A stretch of 64,000 bases of DNA, from contig CM051006.1 of the NCBI GenBank assembly GCA_027704905.1, positions 3,669,749-3,733,748 on the forward strand, given 5' to 3'. Under the pieces are notes generated by a model. That model was not told the DNA's origin. It did no database searches and saw only the letters and a program-made list of their open reading frames with translations. Source of the DNA: Muraenolepis orangiensis (taxonomy: Eukaryota; Chordata; Actinopteri; Gadiformes; Muraenolepididae). Positions 1-12,547 of the stretch are shown here, piece after piece. The position numbers were made by a program, and so were the translations under genes. Numbering within the stretch: position 1 is the first letter of the stretch; the number at the start of each line of letters is the position of its first letter.

Positions 1-94
1 GTAACTGTAATAAGTCCAGAATGTCCAGAAAACTATGATAGTGTAATGTAAATGACATTATTATGATAGTAGCAGCACTCCTAGCAGTTTAGTT

Positions 95-1300
95 GGCGCA
101 CATTCAGTGCAAGACTGTTATCCTTGCACCATACCGTCAGCTGGACTCCTCATCTCTGTACTCTGTTTCGTCGCCCTCGCTTATCAGGGCGATGGCTGTG
201 GTGTCGTCAGCAAACTTGATCATCCGATTATTGCTGTGTGTGGCAGTACAGTCATGTGTGTACTGCTAGTGCAGCCGGGGCCTGAGGCAGCAGCCTTGGG
301 GTGCCCCGGTGTTGAGGACCAGAGTGGATTATCTGTTGTTCCCAATCTTAACCACTTAAAGGCTGCCCGTCAGGAAGTCTATAATCCAGTTAGTGATTGG
401 GGTGCCCAGACCTAGGTCCCTCAGTTTCAGGACCAGCTTTGAAGGAACAATGGGTTGAACGCCGAGCTGTAGTCAAGGAACTGCAGTCTGACGTAGTTGT
501 CCTTCCTGTCTAGGTGCTCCAGAGCCGTGTGTAGTGCCAGGGAAATGGCATCTTCTACACACCAATTTGGTCTTCATGCAAACTGGAGTGGGTCTAGGGA
601 CTAAGGAATGGAAAAGTTGATATGCAACATTACAAGTTTCTCCAGGCATTTCATGGCTATGGGTGTTAAAGCCACTGGATGATAATCATTGAGGCTTGAT
701 ACCTTGGGGTAACGGCACAATTGATGAACCATGCTGGGACGACAGACCTTTGCGTGATGCGTCCGTGAACACAGGAGCGAACTGCTCAGCGCCTTCACCC
801 TCCTGAAGGTTCTGCGGTCCTCGGACTCGGACAGAACGTATTCCTCTGGGTGAATGACTCGGATAGAACATAGTCCCTGGGTGAATGTTCAATTTGTTTG
901 TCGGCTCATAGTTCTCCCTTTAAAAGCCAGTGTTAAACATGTTCAGCTGGTCTAGTAGGTTAGGGTGGTTGTTGGTGACTGCCCCTGAGCTCCCCTTGTA
1001 GTTGGAGAGGACCCTCAGACCTTGCCAAATATGTCTGGTGTCAGAGTCCTCAAACTGTAATTCCAATTTGTTTTTATAGTCCAATTTTCCATTCTTGATG
1101 GCTTTTCTGAGTTCATACTTGGCCTTCTTGTAGTGATCGGAGCCACCTGTTCTGAAAGCGAACTCCGTTCCTTAAGTTTGTTCCGTATGTCAGCATTCAT
1201 CCATGGTTTGCGGTTCGGGAAAGAGGGAACAGACCTGGTCGGGGTGCATTCCTCCGCTAGCCTGTTTATGTATGCTTTGACATGATCTGCATACACATCT
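95..1300 (-). mobile_element. Decayed LINE (Rex1/L2-type) endonuclease-RT linker and RT remnant
   Basis: Minus-strand remnant of a jockey/CR1-group non-LTR retrotransposon. The RT catalytic box reads I-K-F-A-D-D-T at about 201-221. Upstream, around 1195-1235, the conserved linker motif F-P-N-R-K-P-W-M-N is visible, the same motif found in the better preserved LINE at 53794-56287. Between them the frame is broken many times and there are short deletions, so nothing here is translatable. No 3' tail is seen; the element is cut at both ends. Family placement is from motif recall, not alignment. Confidence 0.7.
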
Positions 1301-1436
1301 AGGTCAGTGGTCTTTAATTCTCTCCAGTCCGTGATTCCCTGCAGATGTAGTAGGGCTAGTGGAACGGCGTCGCTCAGAGGAGCTTTAGGATAAAGGGGAG
1401 GCTCGTCGCCGCTGTTGTGTGCTTTCTATCGCTCCA

Positions 1437-2332
<896 letters not shown>

Positions 2333-2391
<59 letters not shown>
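2333..2391. repeat. (TAA)n microsatellite
   Basis: About twenty uninterrupted TAA units. Confidence 0.95.
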
Positions 2392-2393
<2 letters not shown>

Positions 2394-2706
2394 GTCAGTC
2401 TCCAGTTACGGGAGGTCCGGATGAGTCTTAAATAAATCCTCTGCCTGCCTCTGTGTCAGCCTCCTCTGTTATCACGCTGCTCAGCCTCACAACCTCCATG
2501 TTAAACTGTCCCGAGCGCTGGTCTCATCCTCCACCACAAGCCATCTAGTCCGATAGAGACAGTTAAGATAAAGGGAGGGATGGGGGAGGAGGGGGGAGGA
2601 GGGGGGGGGGTGAGGAGGTGTGAGTTACAAAATAAATAGGAATCAAATATGAGCTCTGAACTGGCGTAGGCTGGGTTTGGCAGGCCATGGTGTTGTACTG
2701 GGAGAG

Positions 2707-3447
<741 letters not shown>

Positions 3448-4574
3448 GGAAGCAGTCCCTGCTAGAATGTCATGTGACATGTGTGAGCCAATGAGAATGA
3501 AGACATCAGTTGTCATTCAAATAAATGTACTTGTTAACGTCTGGATGTCAGGAGCGTACGAGACGCCATAATCCCACAGATTGTCCCCAAGGAGCACGTC
3601 TCTGTCTCAGATTACTACTGCTTGGTCTTTGATCTGTTTGTAATGGTTGTCTTGTTGTTAGCGGTAGCTTGCTTATAATGTTTTGGTGGAAGTTGATGAG
3701 TCAACATACACAACGTTGTTATTGCTATTATTTCAATACAAAACCCATGTTTATGTTTCATATATTTATATAGTTATGCATTTGCATTGTTGTTTGGTAG
3801 AACGTAAGCTAAAAAATCCTGTTAATTTCTTCAACATTTCCCACAGTAGCGAGGCTAACATGAGCACTTATCTTGAATTCCGTTGCAAAATCTAATTATT
3901 GAGCTTTTAATTCCCAAGACGTCCAGTTAGCATAACGTGGTTATTATGAGCTTTCCCAAACTCGGACCAAGGGTTTAAATCATCGTCGACAAGGAGATAA
4001 TATTTACCTTGTTCCTTTTTCCCACTTCATTGGCTAATAAATAATAAAGCTAGACCCCCCCTAATGCATGTGGATTAACTACATCTCTGACCCACAGGGA
4101 AAAGGCGGGAAAAAAATAGACCACCATTTTGGGTCACACTTCAGCAAACCCTCCAGAAAATAACTATGCACAGTTCTGTTGGTTTATTATCATCGACTGG
4201 GATTGATAAAGAAAGAAATGCCAATTATTGAAAATAATGCAGTTTTCGACCCACGTTGGTTTATGTTTATGTATGTTGTATGTTTTGTCAGAAATTGTTA
4301 GCAGTCCAGCCTTGGAGAGGCGCTAGACCTTAGCTAAAATTGCCATAAAATAATATTTTGTACCCAGGGATACTGAGACAGTCAGTAGCATATCTAGACT
4401 ACAACATAATCATTTAGATCATTTTTTATTGATTTGAACTATGAAACTGTGAAATATGGATGGATTTCTACAAGGTATTTATCATAAAACTATTTATCTC
4501 AGCTTCTGGCATTACCATTAGCTCTTTCATTACAGAAATCAATACTCACTCACATAACAGAATAATATGTAATT
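3448..4574. other. Unassigned sequence
   Basis: AT-leaning unique DNA with only short open frames; no element termini, splice-bounded frames or RNA genes were recognised. Confidence 0.5.
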
Positions 4575-4761
4575 ATAGCAGAACTTCTGATCCAGCAGTC
4601 CTACTGTGTTATATCAGAACTTCTGATCAGTCCTACTGTGTTATATCAGAACTTCTGATCAGTCCTACTGTGTTAAAGCAGAACTTCTGATCCAGCAGTC
4701 CTACTGTGTTATAGCAGAACTTCAGATCCAGCAGTCCTACTGTGTTATAGCAGAACTTCTG
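4575..4761. repeat. Minisatellite, 31-37 bp unit, about five copies
   Basis: Units of the type CAGAACTTCTGATCCAGCAG followed by TCCTACTGTGTTATA. Two units lack the CCAG part, which gives two length classes. Confidence 0.9.
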
Positions 4762-4955
4762 GGGGAGATGGCACAGTTCCTGGGTAGTAAACCAGAACTG
4801 CAAGGGGTGGAGTTACTCCTTGTTTCCTGTTTTCCATTTTATAAACCACCAGTCTCCCCTCTTCTGATGAGAGACGAGCGATTTACAAGCCCTCCATCTT
4901 ACACTACGGTGAGGGCAGGGTCACTATCCACCGGCTTGGAGGGAGGCAGTGTAAG

Positions 4956-4957
<2 letters not shown>

Positions 4958-5044
<87 letters not shown>
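4958..5044. repeat. (GT)n microsatellite
   Basis: GT run with one TATG interruption. Confidence 0.95.
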
Positions 5045-5045
<1 letters not shown>

Positions 5046-5050
5046 GATAC

Positions 5051-5252
5051 AATTGTCCTTAGTTTCCCGGTGGAATTGAATATGAGCCTGTAGCTTGCTT
5101 AACTTATTGTCCAGAGACTGTACATTAGCCAGTAGAATGGTGGGTAGTGGAGGGCGATCGGATCGACATCTCAGCCTGACTAGCACGCCGGCTCGCTTCC
5201 CTCGCTTCTTCCTGCAACGCTTTTCTTGTCGTAGCACTGGGACGGGAGCCAA
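5051..5252 (-). mobile_element. LINE 5' fragment (start of endonuclease domain)
   Basis: The minus strand reads a basic stretch (R-K-K-R-G-K-R-A-G) followed by L-P-T-I-L-L-A-N-V-Q-S-L-D-N-K-L. The A-N-V-x-S-L-x-N-K motif marks the beginning of the endonuclease domain in fish jockey/CR1-group LINEs, and the LINE at 55868-56287 has the matching A-N-V-R-S-L-T-N-K-I. The frame then runs into the GT array. This is a short fragment with no 3' end, so it is not a normal 5'-truncated insert. Confidence 0.65.
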
Positions 5253-5284
5253 AGATGGGTATGTGTGACTGAGGCTTTAAGGAA

Positions 5285-5569
5285 AAACGTGTGGGTGTGG
5301 GTGTGGGTGGGTGTGTGTGTGTGTGTGTACCGGTGACTCAAACCCTGCTCTCCCCTCAGTGTGGAAGTCTTGCTTCAATCCTCCATCAGACCCCTCTTCC
5401 CCTGGCTGTCCTCCCCGATGATAGGGCCCGTTTTCGGGGAGCTGTCTATCCTGCCCTGAGTGACGGTTTCCAACCGTGTGGCGGCGGCGGTGGAGGAGCT
5501 CTGACTCACTGACAGAGCCCTGGAACACAGCTGGCCAACCAAGTGATCCTCCTCTGCCTGGGAGATGGT

Positions 5570-5655
<86 letters not shown>

Positions 5656-5656
5656 A
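5285..5656. repeat. (GT)n and (TC)n microsatellites around a 230-bp GC-rich stretch
   Basis: GT-rich run at 5285-5329 and TC run at 5573-5656. The sequence between (5341-5572) is GC-rich and begins with a CCCCTCAG acceptor-like site, but every frame is stopped within about 60 codons. It could be a decayed exon; I could not name it. Confidence 0.8.
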
Positions 5657-6393
5657 GATGATCTTTGTTTGAACTGCTGGCTGGATGTGTGGACCAAACC
5701 AAGTTGGTGGCGAGTCAGCGGATAAGAGGAGCAGGGGAAGAGGTCTCGGCTTAGGGGGGGGATGTACAACGGGGCCCACGGGGGAACACGGATTAACAGG
5801 CCAGACAGAAGGAAAACCTACACCAAGCCATAGAAAGAAAGGTGTTCAACTGAGAAGAAGGATAGAGGTTTTTGCAACCCAAAAGGTTCAGGGTTCGACA
5901 CCCCTGACTCTGTGCGGCTGAAAGTCACCTTGTACAAAATAATCTGCTGAAATTGAAAAATAGTGAGAAGTGAATTAGTTCCTGAGAAAACATAGTGTGG
6001 TGACTAAGCTAGAGGGAAGACCATTGGAGGATCCACGCATGAGGAAACCAGATGCAGTAAAAATAGACTCATCTCAGAAATATACCAGGAGGTGAAGAAC
6101 TTAAACTAACAGGAAATAATAGAACTGTAGTATTCTGTACTTATTAAACTTACAGCAGGAGAGAATACCCTGCAGAAAAGACGTTCATATTAAATATATG
6201 GTATAAATGTTAGATTGGAGTATCTACCATCACAGATGGTATGTAAACGTGAACCTGAATTATATGTTTTATTGAATTGCTTGAATGTCAGAAGCCAGTT
6301 CCAACAAATAGGGATGTTTAGGAAACACATTACAGCAGGATACACCATAAGAATGCCTTTAATATCTACAAAACTGATAAGAGAAGCGCTGTG
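5657..6393. other. Unassigned sequence
   Basis: No gene or element recognised. Confidence 0.5.
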
Positions 6394-6455
6394 CCCACTT
6401 CAGATTCAGATTCAGATTCAGATTCAGATTACTTTATTAATCCCGAGGGAAATTT
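6394..6455 (-). mobile_element. Short Rex1 3' end with (ATTCAG)n tail
   Basis: On the plus strand an ATTCAG tandem tail is followed by ACTTTATTAATCCCGAGGGA, the reverse complement of the Rex1 3' end also found at 32863-33049, 47565-49370 and 51503-51800. Only about 45 bp of element body remain, so this is a severely 5'-truncated minus-strand insertion. Its tail unit is 6 bp, whereas the plus-strand copies carry a 7-bp unit. Confidence 0.7.
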
Positions 6456-6475
6456 GTATTGTATTGTACTTGTAT

Positions 6476-6685
6476 TCAATCTGGCGGCTCTACGCTCCCG
6501 TTGGGTTGCTGCTTCACCTCCCTTAATGCCTCCAGTTCATCCTGGAGGAAGTGTATCTCAGAGTTAGAGATCCCATCACGGTGGCTCAAGGCCGCCGCCA
6601 GCGTTCCCGTTTATTCTGTGGGTGAGTCCTCCTCCACGGGCAGCCGGCCGTCTCTCACAGGGAAAGGATGTCTGGGGTCTGACAT
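6476..6685 (-). pseudogene. Unidentified 69-codon minus-strand frame with one stop
   Basis: From an ATG at 6685-6683 the frame reads M-S-D-P-R-H-P-F-P-V-R-D-G. It meets a single TAA at codon 25 (6611-6613) and continues in the same frame to a TGA at 6476-6478. The second half looks like an acidic helix (S-E-I-H-F-L-Q-D-E-L-E-A-L-R-E-V). Just upstream of the ATG, minus-strand DNA contains GCGATTGGTC (inverted CCAAT) and CTTCCGGGCG (ETS-like), as in a TATA-less promoter. The Rex1 tail abuts its 3' end. It may be a decayed first exon, a retrocopy or a LINE 5' segment. I do not recognise the protein. Confidence 0.3.
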
Positions 6686-6689
6686 CGTG

Positions 6690-7171
6690 GCAGTGACTCT
6701 GATGCAGCTAATTGCCAAAACCACTCCGCAAAACCACTGTGACCAATCGCTAAATCAGCCTAAACAAGCCTGTTCCTGGTACTACGCCCGGAAGCGTTGA
6801 CCACGGGATCAGGGGTGCTACTCCTCAGTTAGGGATGTGACCTGGAGGGGGAGGTGGGCTCCCTTCTGGATGGAGAAACCAGCTCTTTAAATAATTGAAT
6901 AAAATGATTATAATAATATTATTACCACCTACCTTCTTCCCATCCAAGATGGGAGGGAAGTGTGTGTTGGCCCATGTTTGATTGTCTGTTAGCAAGATAA
7001 CAATCAAATTAAACAAAAAATGGTTGGAATTGGACAGAACTTGGTGGTTGATTGGATTGGATTTTAGTGCAGATCCGGATCCAAATCTGGATCCAGGAGA
7101 CTTTTTGGCGGAGATATGCGCTTTACTGAGGGTCTCTAGTTTATCTAGTTAATAGTTGAAATTAAAGAATA
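6690..7171. other. Unassigned sequence
   Basis: Contains a short palindrome-rich stretch near 7070-7100 (GATCCGGATCC / TCTGGATCC) that resembles dispersed fish repeats, but no element boundaries are visible. Confidence 0.4.
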
Positions 7172-7204
7172 AACCATCATCATTATCATCACCATCAACA
7201 TCAC

Positions 7205-7251
<47 letters not shown>

Positions 7252-7261
7252 CCATCATCAC

Positions 7262-7317
<56 letters not shown>

Positions 7318-7339
7318 CCATCATCATCAACATCACCAC

Positions 7340-7377
<38 letters not shown>

Positions 7378-7402
7378 CCACCATCATCACCATCATCATC
7401 AC

Positions 7403-7434
<32 letters not shown>

Positions 7435-7579
7435 CTATCATCACCATCATCACCATCATCATCATCATCACCATCACCACCATCATCATCATCATCATCA
7501 TCATCATCACCATCACCATCACCACCATCACCATCACCATCACCATCATCATCATCATCATCATCATCAGCCTCACCAC

Positions 7580-7620
<41 letters not shown>

Positions 7621-7652
7621 GCCTCACCACCATCATCATCACCATCACCATC
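7172..7652. repeat. (ATC)n trinucleotide array, about 480 bp
   Basis: Nearly pure ATC/ACC units. Poly-Ser and poly-Met frames on the two strands are by-products of the array. Confidence 0.97.
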
Positions 7653-7969
7653 ATTTCAGACTGAAGAGATGATCATTCCTTCATTCCAACCTATTCTTTC
7701 TCCTTCTGTTGTCTTTTGTTGTGGTTCTTTTCAAGATATTATGCTCAAACTAGGAATAATTATGTATCAAATTCAAAATAAATCTCCACAGTTTTCCAAT
7801 TTCCTACCCTGCATTTTTCATCTGCTAACTTGTGCGGACACAGCGCTTTCAGAGCTGCTGGTGGTGGTGCCGTCTGCTGAATCAGGGTTTCCTGGTGCCA
7901 AGCAAGGCACAGAAGGTTTCTTTCTTCCACCAGAGAAAAGTCTCCCCCCTCCTCCACCTCGCTCCGTCA
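7653..7969. other. Unassigned sequence
   Basis: No gene or element recognised between the ATC array and the next hexanucleotide array. Confidence 0.5.
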
Positions 7970-8140
7970 CCTCCAGCTCCAGCTCCAGCTCCAGCTCCAG
8001 CTCCAGCTCCAGCTCCAGCTCCAGCTCCAGCTCCAGCTCCAGCTCCAGCTCCACCTCCACCTTCACCTCCACCTCCACCTCCACCTCCACCTCCACCTCC
8101 ACCTCCTCCTCCACCTCCACCTCCACCTCTACCACCACCG
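7970..8140. repeat. (CAGCTC)n then (CACCTC)n hexanucleotide array
   Basis: About thirteen CAGCTC-type units switch to about fourteen CACCTC-type units, a clean two-phase array. Flanking frames are not convincing genes. Confidence 0.95.
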
Positions 8141-9061
8141 TCGCCACCGCTGCTGAATCCATGTCTCCCACCCCTTCGGTGGAAGCAATTCCTTGTGGAG
8201 GTGTCAGAAGAGGGTTTTTCAGGAGGAATGTCCAGGATAATTCCAGCCCTCTCACCTGTCGAGAAGAAAAATCTTAGTTATTGGCTTGTAGTTAATCATT
8301 TAATACTACTTTAACTAGTGTATTACTATTTGTTCCATTGTTATTTAAACACACTGATCCTATTAAACCTTTGCATTCCGCCGCTTTTATTCTTTGCTAC
8401 ACTGTAAACCCGAATGTTCAAAGTAATCAAATAGATTAAGTAGTGTGTACTCAAAGTTTCAAAAAAGTTCTACGAACTCAAAAATGTTGAGTTCGTGTGA
8501 CTTGTCGTCCTTTTTTGAGTAACTGCAACTTAACTTGATTGATTAACTTGATTGACTTGAACTATTTGTGTATTAAGTAAGCATAACTTAAAAGCATAAC
8601 TTAAGCACGATAATTAAATAATTAAATCATAATTATAATAATATAATAATATATAATAATAATAAAATAAAATAAAATAATTTAAATAATTAAGTAATTA
8701 CATATTCAAAATGATAAATTCCACTGATTTCTATTGTTTCAACATTCATGTGTCTGATGTCAGTAACATTATAGTGGGTATTGGGGAGGACTTTAAAGGA
8801 CTGTATATGATGACTCTGTATATCGCGCGCACTCGCACTCGTGTCGGTCAGAACACAAGACAAGAGGTACGATCTTTGGTCTTTAATCCACAGGCATGGG
8901 TTCTTCTGGCATTTATCTGGGGTTGGGTGTGTGGTATATACTCATGGAAGCAGTGATTCCTGTGGAATTGATCTCATGGGTGTCAGACGGGGGGGGGAAT
9001 TCAGGTCGCGATGGCCAGCGGTGGGGGTGGGGGGGGAGTGTGGCGGCGGGACTTCAGGTCC

Positions 9062-9119
9062 GAACGGGGGGGGGCGTTAACGGCGACGCGTTAGTAACGC
9101 ATTAACCTTGACAGCCCTA
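9062..9119. mobile_element. 3' end of a TAGGGCTGTC-type hAT-like repeat
   Basis: The sequence ends ...GCATTAACCTTGACAGCCCTA. The same terminus occurs at 37130, in the element at 36365-37130. The matching left end is not seen, so this is a fragment nested inside the CACTG element. Confidence 0.45.
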
Positions 9120-9236
9120 TTCTTTATTATCAAATGTATGGTGTGGCGGCAAGGTTTTAGCCGTGGAAACCTTACCAGCGGAAACGCTGCATGAACGCAC
9201 ACATTGGTCTAGTCGCCCCCCTTGAGGGTCAGACGA

Positions 9237-9335
9237 TGTTTCAGCAACACGCCCCTCCCCCCTCCATGAACTGTTTCAGCAACACGCCCCTCCCCCCTCC
9301 ATGAACTGTTTCAGCAACACGCCCCTCTCCCCTTG
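9237..9335. repeat. 35-bp tandem repeat, three copies
   Basis: Units of TGTTTCAGCAACACGCCCC plus a C-rich tail and CCATGAAC. The first two are identical and the third diverges. It lies just before the candidate 5' exon of the gene relic. Confidence 0.85.
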
Positions 9336-9726
9336 ACGGGCGGTTTCAACCCACCCCCCACCCCCATTTGATTCGCTCCACCCCCCTCCCCCACTCCACA
9401 CCACTCCACCGCGATCATTTGCTCTCCTCCCCCCAACCGCGTTGAAGAACTCCAAGATCTTGTCCAAAGTGCATGGTAAGTTACTTAAAATATTAATTAA
9501 TTAATAGATACATCACATACATTATACCAATTATAGTTAGTTATTTCTGCTCATTTAATCTACCTGACTTAAAAATATAATTTCGCTCAATTGTTCTCGC
9601 TAGTCTCGCATGTTGGTGTAGTGCAGAGCACATGAGGCTCATATAACGTTGCACTATTCAGCAGGAATGCTTGAAACCTACTCTTTTTCTTATCTTTATG
9701 CACCACGGAGATATATTGCTGTCTTC

Positions 9727-9800
9727 AACAATTGTACTCTTTGTAAGTCGCTTTGGATAAAAGCGTCTGACAAATGCCCTAAATGTAATGTAAATGTATT
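9727..9800 (+). mobile_element. L2/SINE-type 3' tail
   Basis: Contains GTAAGTCGCTTTGGATAAAA, GCGTCTGACAAATG and TAATGTAA repeats. This is the 3' end shared by fish L2-type LINEs and their SINEs; the same tail ends the L2 copies at 24768 and 47450. Confidence 0.65.
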
Positions 9801-10155
9801 CAGGTTATGGGAAAATGAATCTTGTTTTTAAGAGCTAACTCTGGTTACTAACTTTTACTATCTAAACCAAACCGAAGCCCAAAACGGTGTTAAAATTTCG
9901 AGCACGTGGTTTCCTTCCATTCATGGTGGTTAGAACACGTGTAAGGGATAACTTATGGCTAGCTGGTCATTAGCTAGCCAGCTGGCTTTTACAGCCTAGG
10001 TTTCCGACCGCACAGCAGTGTTGTGTATTCTGTATTCCATGGTCATGTTTTTGTAAGCTAATAGTAATGAACTTTTTGTTATATTGAGTTGTAAGTAATT
10101 CTGGTTTGAATGTTGTTGATGGAGGTCTAAACTTTGTAATTTTTTTTCCTTTCAG

Positions 10156-11988
10156 GTGGCTTGTTCCGATATGGTCTGGCAGTGTAAGTTGTGCGCTCCT
10201 TCTTTCACTTCCAGAATACAGTTATTTAAACACTACAGACTGCAGCACAGCCCTCTTCCATGCCTCTATACTGATTGCGTGTGTACATTTCAGTCATCAT
10301 TCAGCAGTTGAGGCAGACAATTGCTGAAGAACTGAAGAAGACTGAGAAGAACCTGCCTCTCATTACCAAGATGATGCAGACCACATTTGCCCTGCGCGGA
10401 CAGACCATAGTAAACTCCTGCCCACCAGTGAACGAGCTCATGGACCTGGCCTGCTCTTAAAATAGAGTGTGGTAATATGGATATTTTTTTCCTGTGTTAA
10501 CATATTGCACATTCTGTGTGGTTTAAAGTGAAAGTTGTGGTTCTTACTCATTTGGCGGCTATTTGCTGCGTTATAGAAGTTTAAGAGATCCTCCAAGTTG
10601 AACTGACTAATTGATGTTGATGTATTGTCCTGATGCTGTTTTTAAATGTAGGTGTATGCAGAGTTCCAGATGGTTACAAACCGGAACCTGCCCAACACCT
10701 TCTACGCAGAGCTTGACCGCCATATTCGTAGACTGATGACGTTATTTCGACAGAAGGCGACTAAAACTGGGACCACAGCAGTTGCGTTGGCAGACATTTT
10801 ACGAATCCACGATGAACAGGTGAATAGATTATTATACATGTCGTAGGTTGAACCTCTAACATTGGACAGCTTCAATGATTCAAATGAGCTTTTACATTTT
10901 ACAATTAGTCCACTTTGTGTTTGCTATTTGTCTGATTGCATTAAAGATGTGTAGAGGTTATTTGTGGACATATGTTCTGATTGGACTGTTTAAAATCAAC
11001 ATTGTTCAGTAAACTTCAGTATATACACTTCTGTTTTTTATCTTAATAGGAAATCCATGACATCCACACCAGGCGCACCACTGTTCTCCATGCACTTCCT
11101 GTGTATCTGAACGAGGAAGTCTCTGGATTTTTCAGAACCTGCACAGTGAGTCTCCTTAAATAATGAACAGTACCACTGTATATTAAGTGAACAGTTAATC
11201 AAAATACTAACATGTTTTAGGACTTACCCTTGTTTAGTCTATCCATACAGTTTGTGTGATTTGGAGAGGTATGGTCTGTTTTATTTCACCCTACTACAAA
11301 TGAACTGGCTTGGTGTTTTGTTCAAAGCGACAAGAAGTTTAGTAAAACATTTTCCTGTATGTGTTCTTGAGCTTAGTATCAGTCTATCTCCCGCCACTTA
11401 GATTCTCTGGTAACTTGGCTGATTCCTGTGTCCAGAACACGCATCTTCTGTTTTTACTTACAACTTACAAACATAACTCCATATACTTAGCTTTGTGCTG
11501 CACCAGCAGTACTTAAATGATAAGGAGAGATGATTTGTCAACAACAATAACCAAAAAAAACGTTATAAAATAAATTAAGTACTATTTTGTGGAAAAAATA
11601 ATTCTATTTAACTCTTATATTAGTAGAAACCATGGATTAGTTTGTGATTAGTATGTCTCTTTCATTCATTCAGGAGCCTGATGAGCCAGAGCTTGACGAT
11701 GTTGCTGTGGCCCTCCTTACTGTCATCAGTGACCATGACACAAGTCCAGTTCACTACCAGCCTGTGAAAATCTCTGTCGTCCTCGAAAGTGACATCGTGA
11801 TCAGCCTCCCCAGATTTGGTGATGCCTTCCTGGTCATGTTTGGACTGATTTATGCACTACACCTCAGCTATCCTAAAGCGCTGACCAACACTTTTGAATT
11901 CGTTCAGAAGATTGTACTTGGTCTAGAAGCTGGTAAACTGTCGCCCAGGTTGCAGACACTCAAGAATGACTTGATGATAAATGTGTAG
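10156..11988 (+). pseudogene. Broken multi-exon C2H2 zinc-finger gene, SAMD3-like C-terminal region
   Basis: Exons read as 10156-10471, 10652-10819, 11050-11145 and 11674-11988, each with AG acceptors and GT donors. The ATG at 10171 opens a finger C5-x2-C8-x12-H21-x4-H26 (M-V-W-Q-C-K-L-C). Later exons read F-Y-A-E-L-D-R-H, V-Y-L-N-E-E-V-S-G-F-F and F-G-L-I-Y-A-L-H-L-S-Y-P-K-A, ending L-K-N-D-L-M-I-N-V-stop. That C-terminal pattern is shared with multicopy fish proteins annotated as SAMD3-like. Two lesions are visible. The finger frame is joined at about 10290 to a downstream segment in another frame, suggesting loss of the central coding region. About 2 nt are missing near 10446, giving an early stop at 10458-10460. 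The gene lies wholly inside the CACTG element, so it is probably element cargo. Function is unknown. Confidence 0.65.
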
Positions 11989-12138
11989 AAAGGATGTGGG
12001 GTGAGGTATTATTATTGTGAATCAAAGTTCTTTCCCTTTGTCACAATAATGCCTTAAGAAGTAAGCAAAGAACTTTGATTCAGAAGGCCTTCAATAATAC
12101 CTCACTGAGGTATCCTTCTTTCTACACATTTATCAATA
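11974..12138. repeat. Long inverted repeat spanning the stop codon of the cargo gene
   Basis: The left arm (GATAAATGTGTAGAAAG ... GTGAGGTATTATT ... TGAATCAAAGTTCTTT) includes the last codons and the stop. The right arm (12065-12138) is its reverse complement with small gaps. The loop is about 35 bp. The transcript would fold into a hairpin at the end of the coding region. Confidence 0.8.
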
Positions 12139-12160
12139 GGCCTACTACACAATGTGCACT

Positions 12161-12305
12161 GTTCTGAAAACTGACAACTTTAAGTCATAGTAACTTAAAT
12201 TAGTTAAGTAGCACCTAATCAAAACTTTTGAGTTCTGAAAACTGACAACTTTAAGTCATAGTAACTTAAATTAGTTAAGTAGCACCTAATCAAAAGTTTT
12301 GAGTT
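12161..12305. repeat. Two tandem copies of a ~71-bp unit
   Basis: The unit beginning GTTCTGAAAACTGACAACTT and ending with a TTTTGAGTT motif is repeated twice almost exactly, next to the palindromic array of the element's right end. Confidence 0.85.
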
Positions 12306-12515
12306 CTGAGAACTCAAAACATTTGAGTTCTGTGAACTCAAAACTTTTGAGTTCTCAGAACTCAAAACTTTTGAGTTCTCAGAACTCAAAACTTGAGTTC
12401 TCAGAACTCAAAACTTGAGTTCTCAGAACTCAAAACTTTTGAGTACTGAGAACTTGAGTTTTTTGAGTTGATAAACTCAAAAATTTTGAGGCAAGTCATT
12501 GCCTCAAAATTTTTG
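12296..12515. repeat. Palindromic TTGAGTTCT/AGAACTCAA array
   Basis: Successive inverted units such as GAGTTCTCAGAACTC and AACTCAAAACTTTTGAGTT make the whole stretch self-complementary. It is the subterminal region of the CACTG element. The left end has a matching single palindrome at about 8475-8500. Confidence 0.85.
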
Positions 12516-12547
12516 AGTTCTGCTAACTTATTCGGTTTTACAGTGTA

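Larger units (their letters stand above)
8400..12545 (+). mobile_element. Gene-bearing DNA-transposon-like element, CACTG ends, TA target duplication
   Basis: The left end reads CACTGTAAACCCGAAT from 8400 and the right end is its imperfect inverse, ATTCGGTTTTACAGTG, to 12545. Both are flanked by TA (8398-8399 and 12546-12547). Subterminal DNA at both ends is full of TTGAGTT/AACTCAA inverted motifs. Inside lies a spliced zinc-finger gene relic (10156-11988), plus a 5' non-coding exon candidate whose donor is at 9474/9475 (CATG|GTAAGT). No transposase-like catalytic domain is visible in this copy. The size is 4.1 kb. A 2-bp TA duplication fits Tc1/mariner or ISL2EU-type integration, but the superfamily is not established. 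Confidence 0.6.

Noticed and set aside
5341..5572. Possible host exon after a CCCCTCAG acceptor-like site
   Set aside because: All frames contain stops and no protein was recognised.
7156..8314. Serine- and alanine/proline-rich proteins
   Set aside because: Translation of ATC and CAGCTC/CACCTC arrays joined by unique DNA without coding signals.
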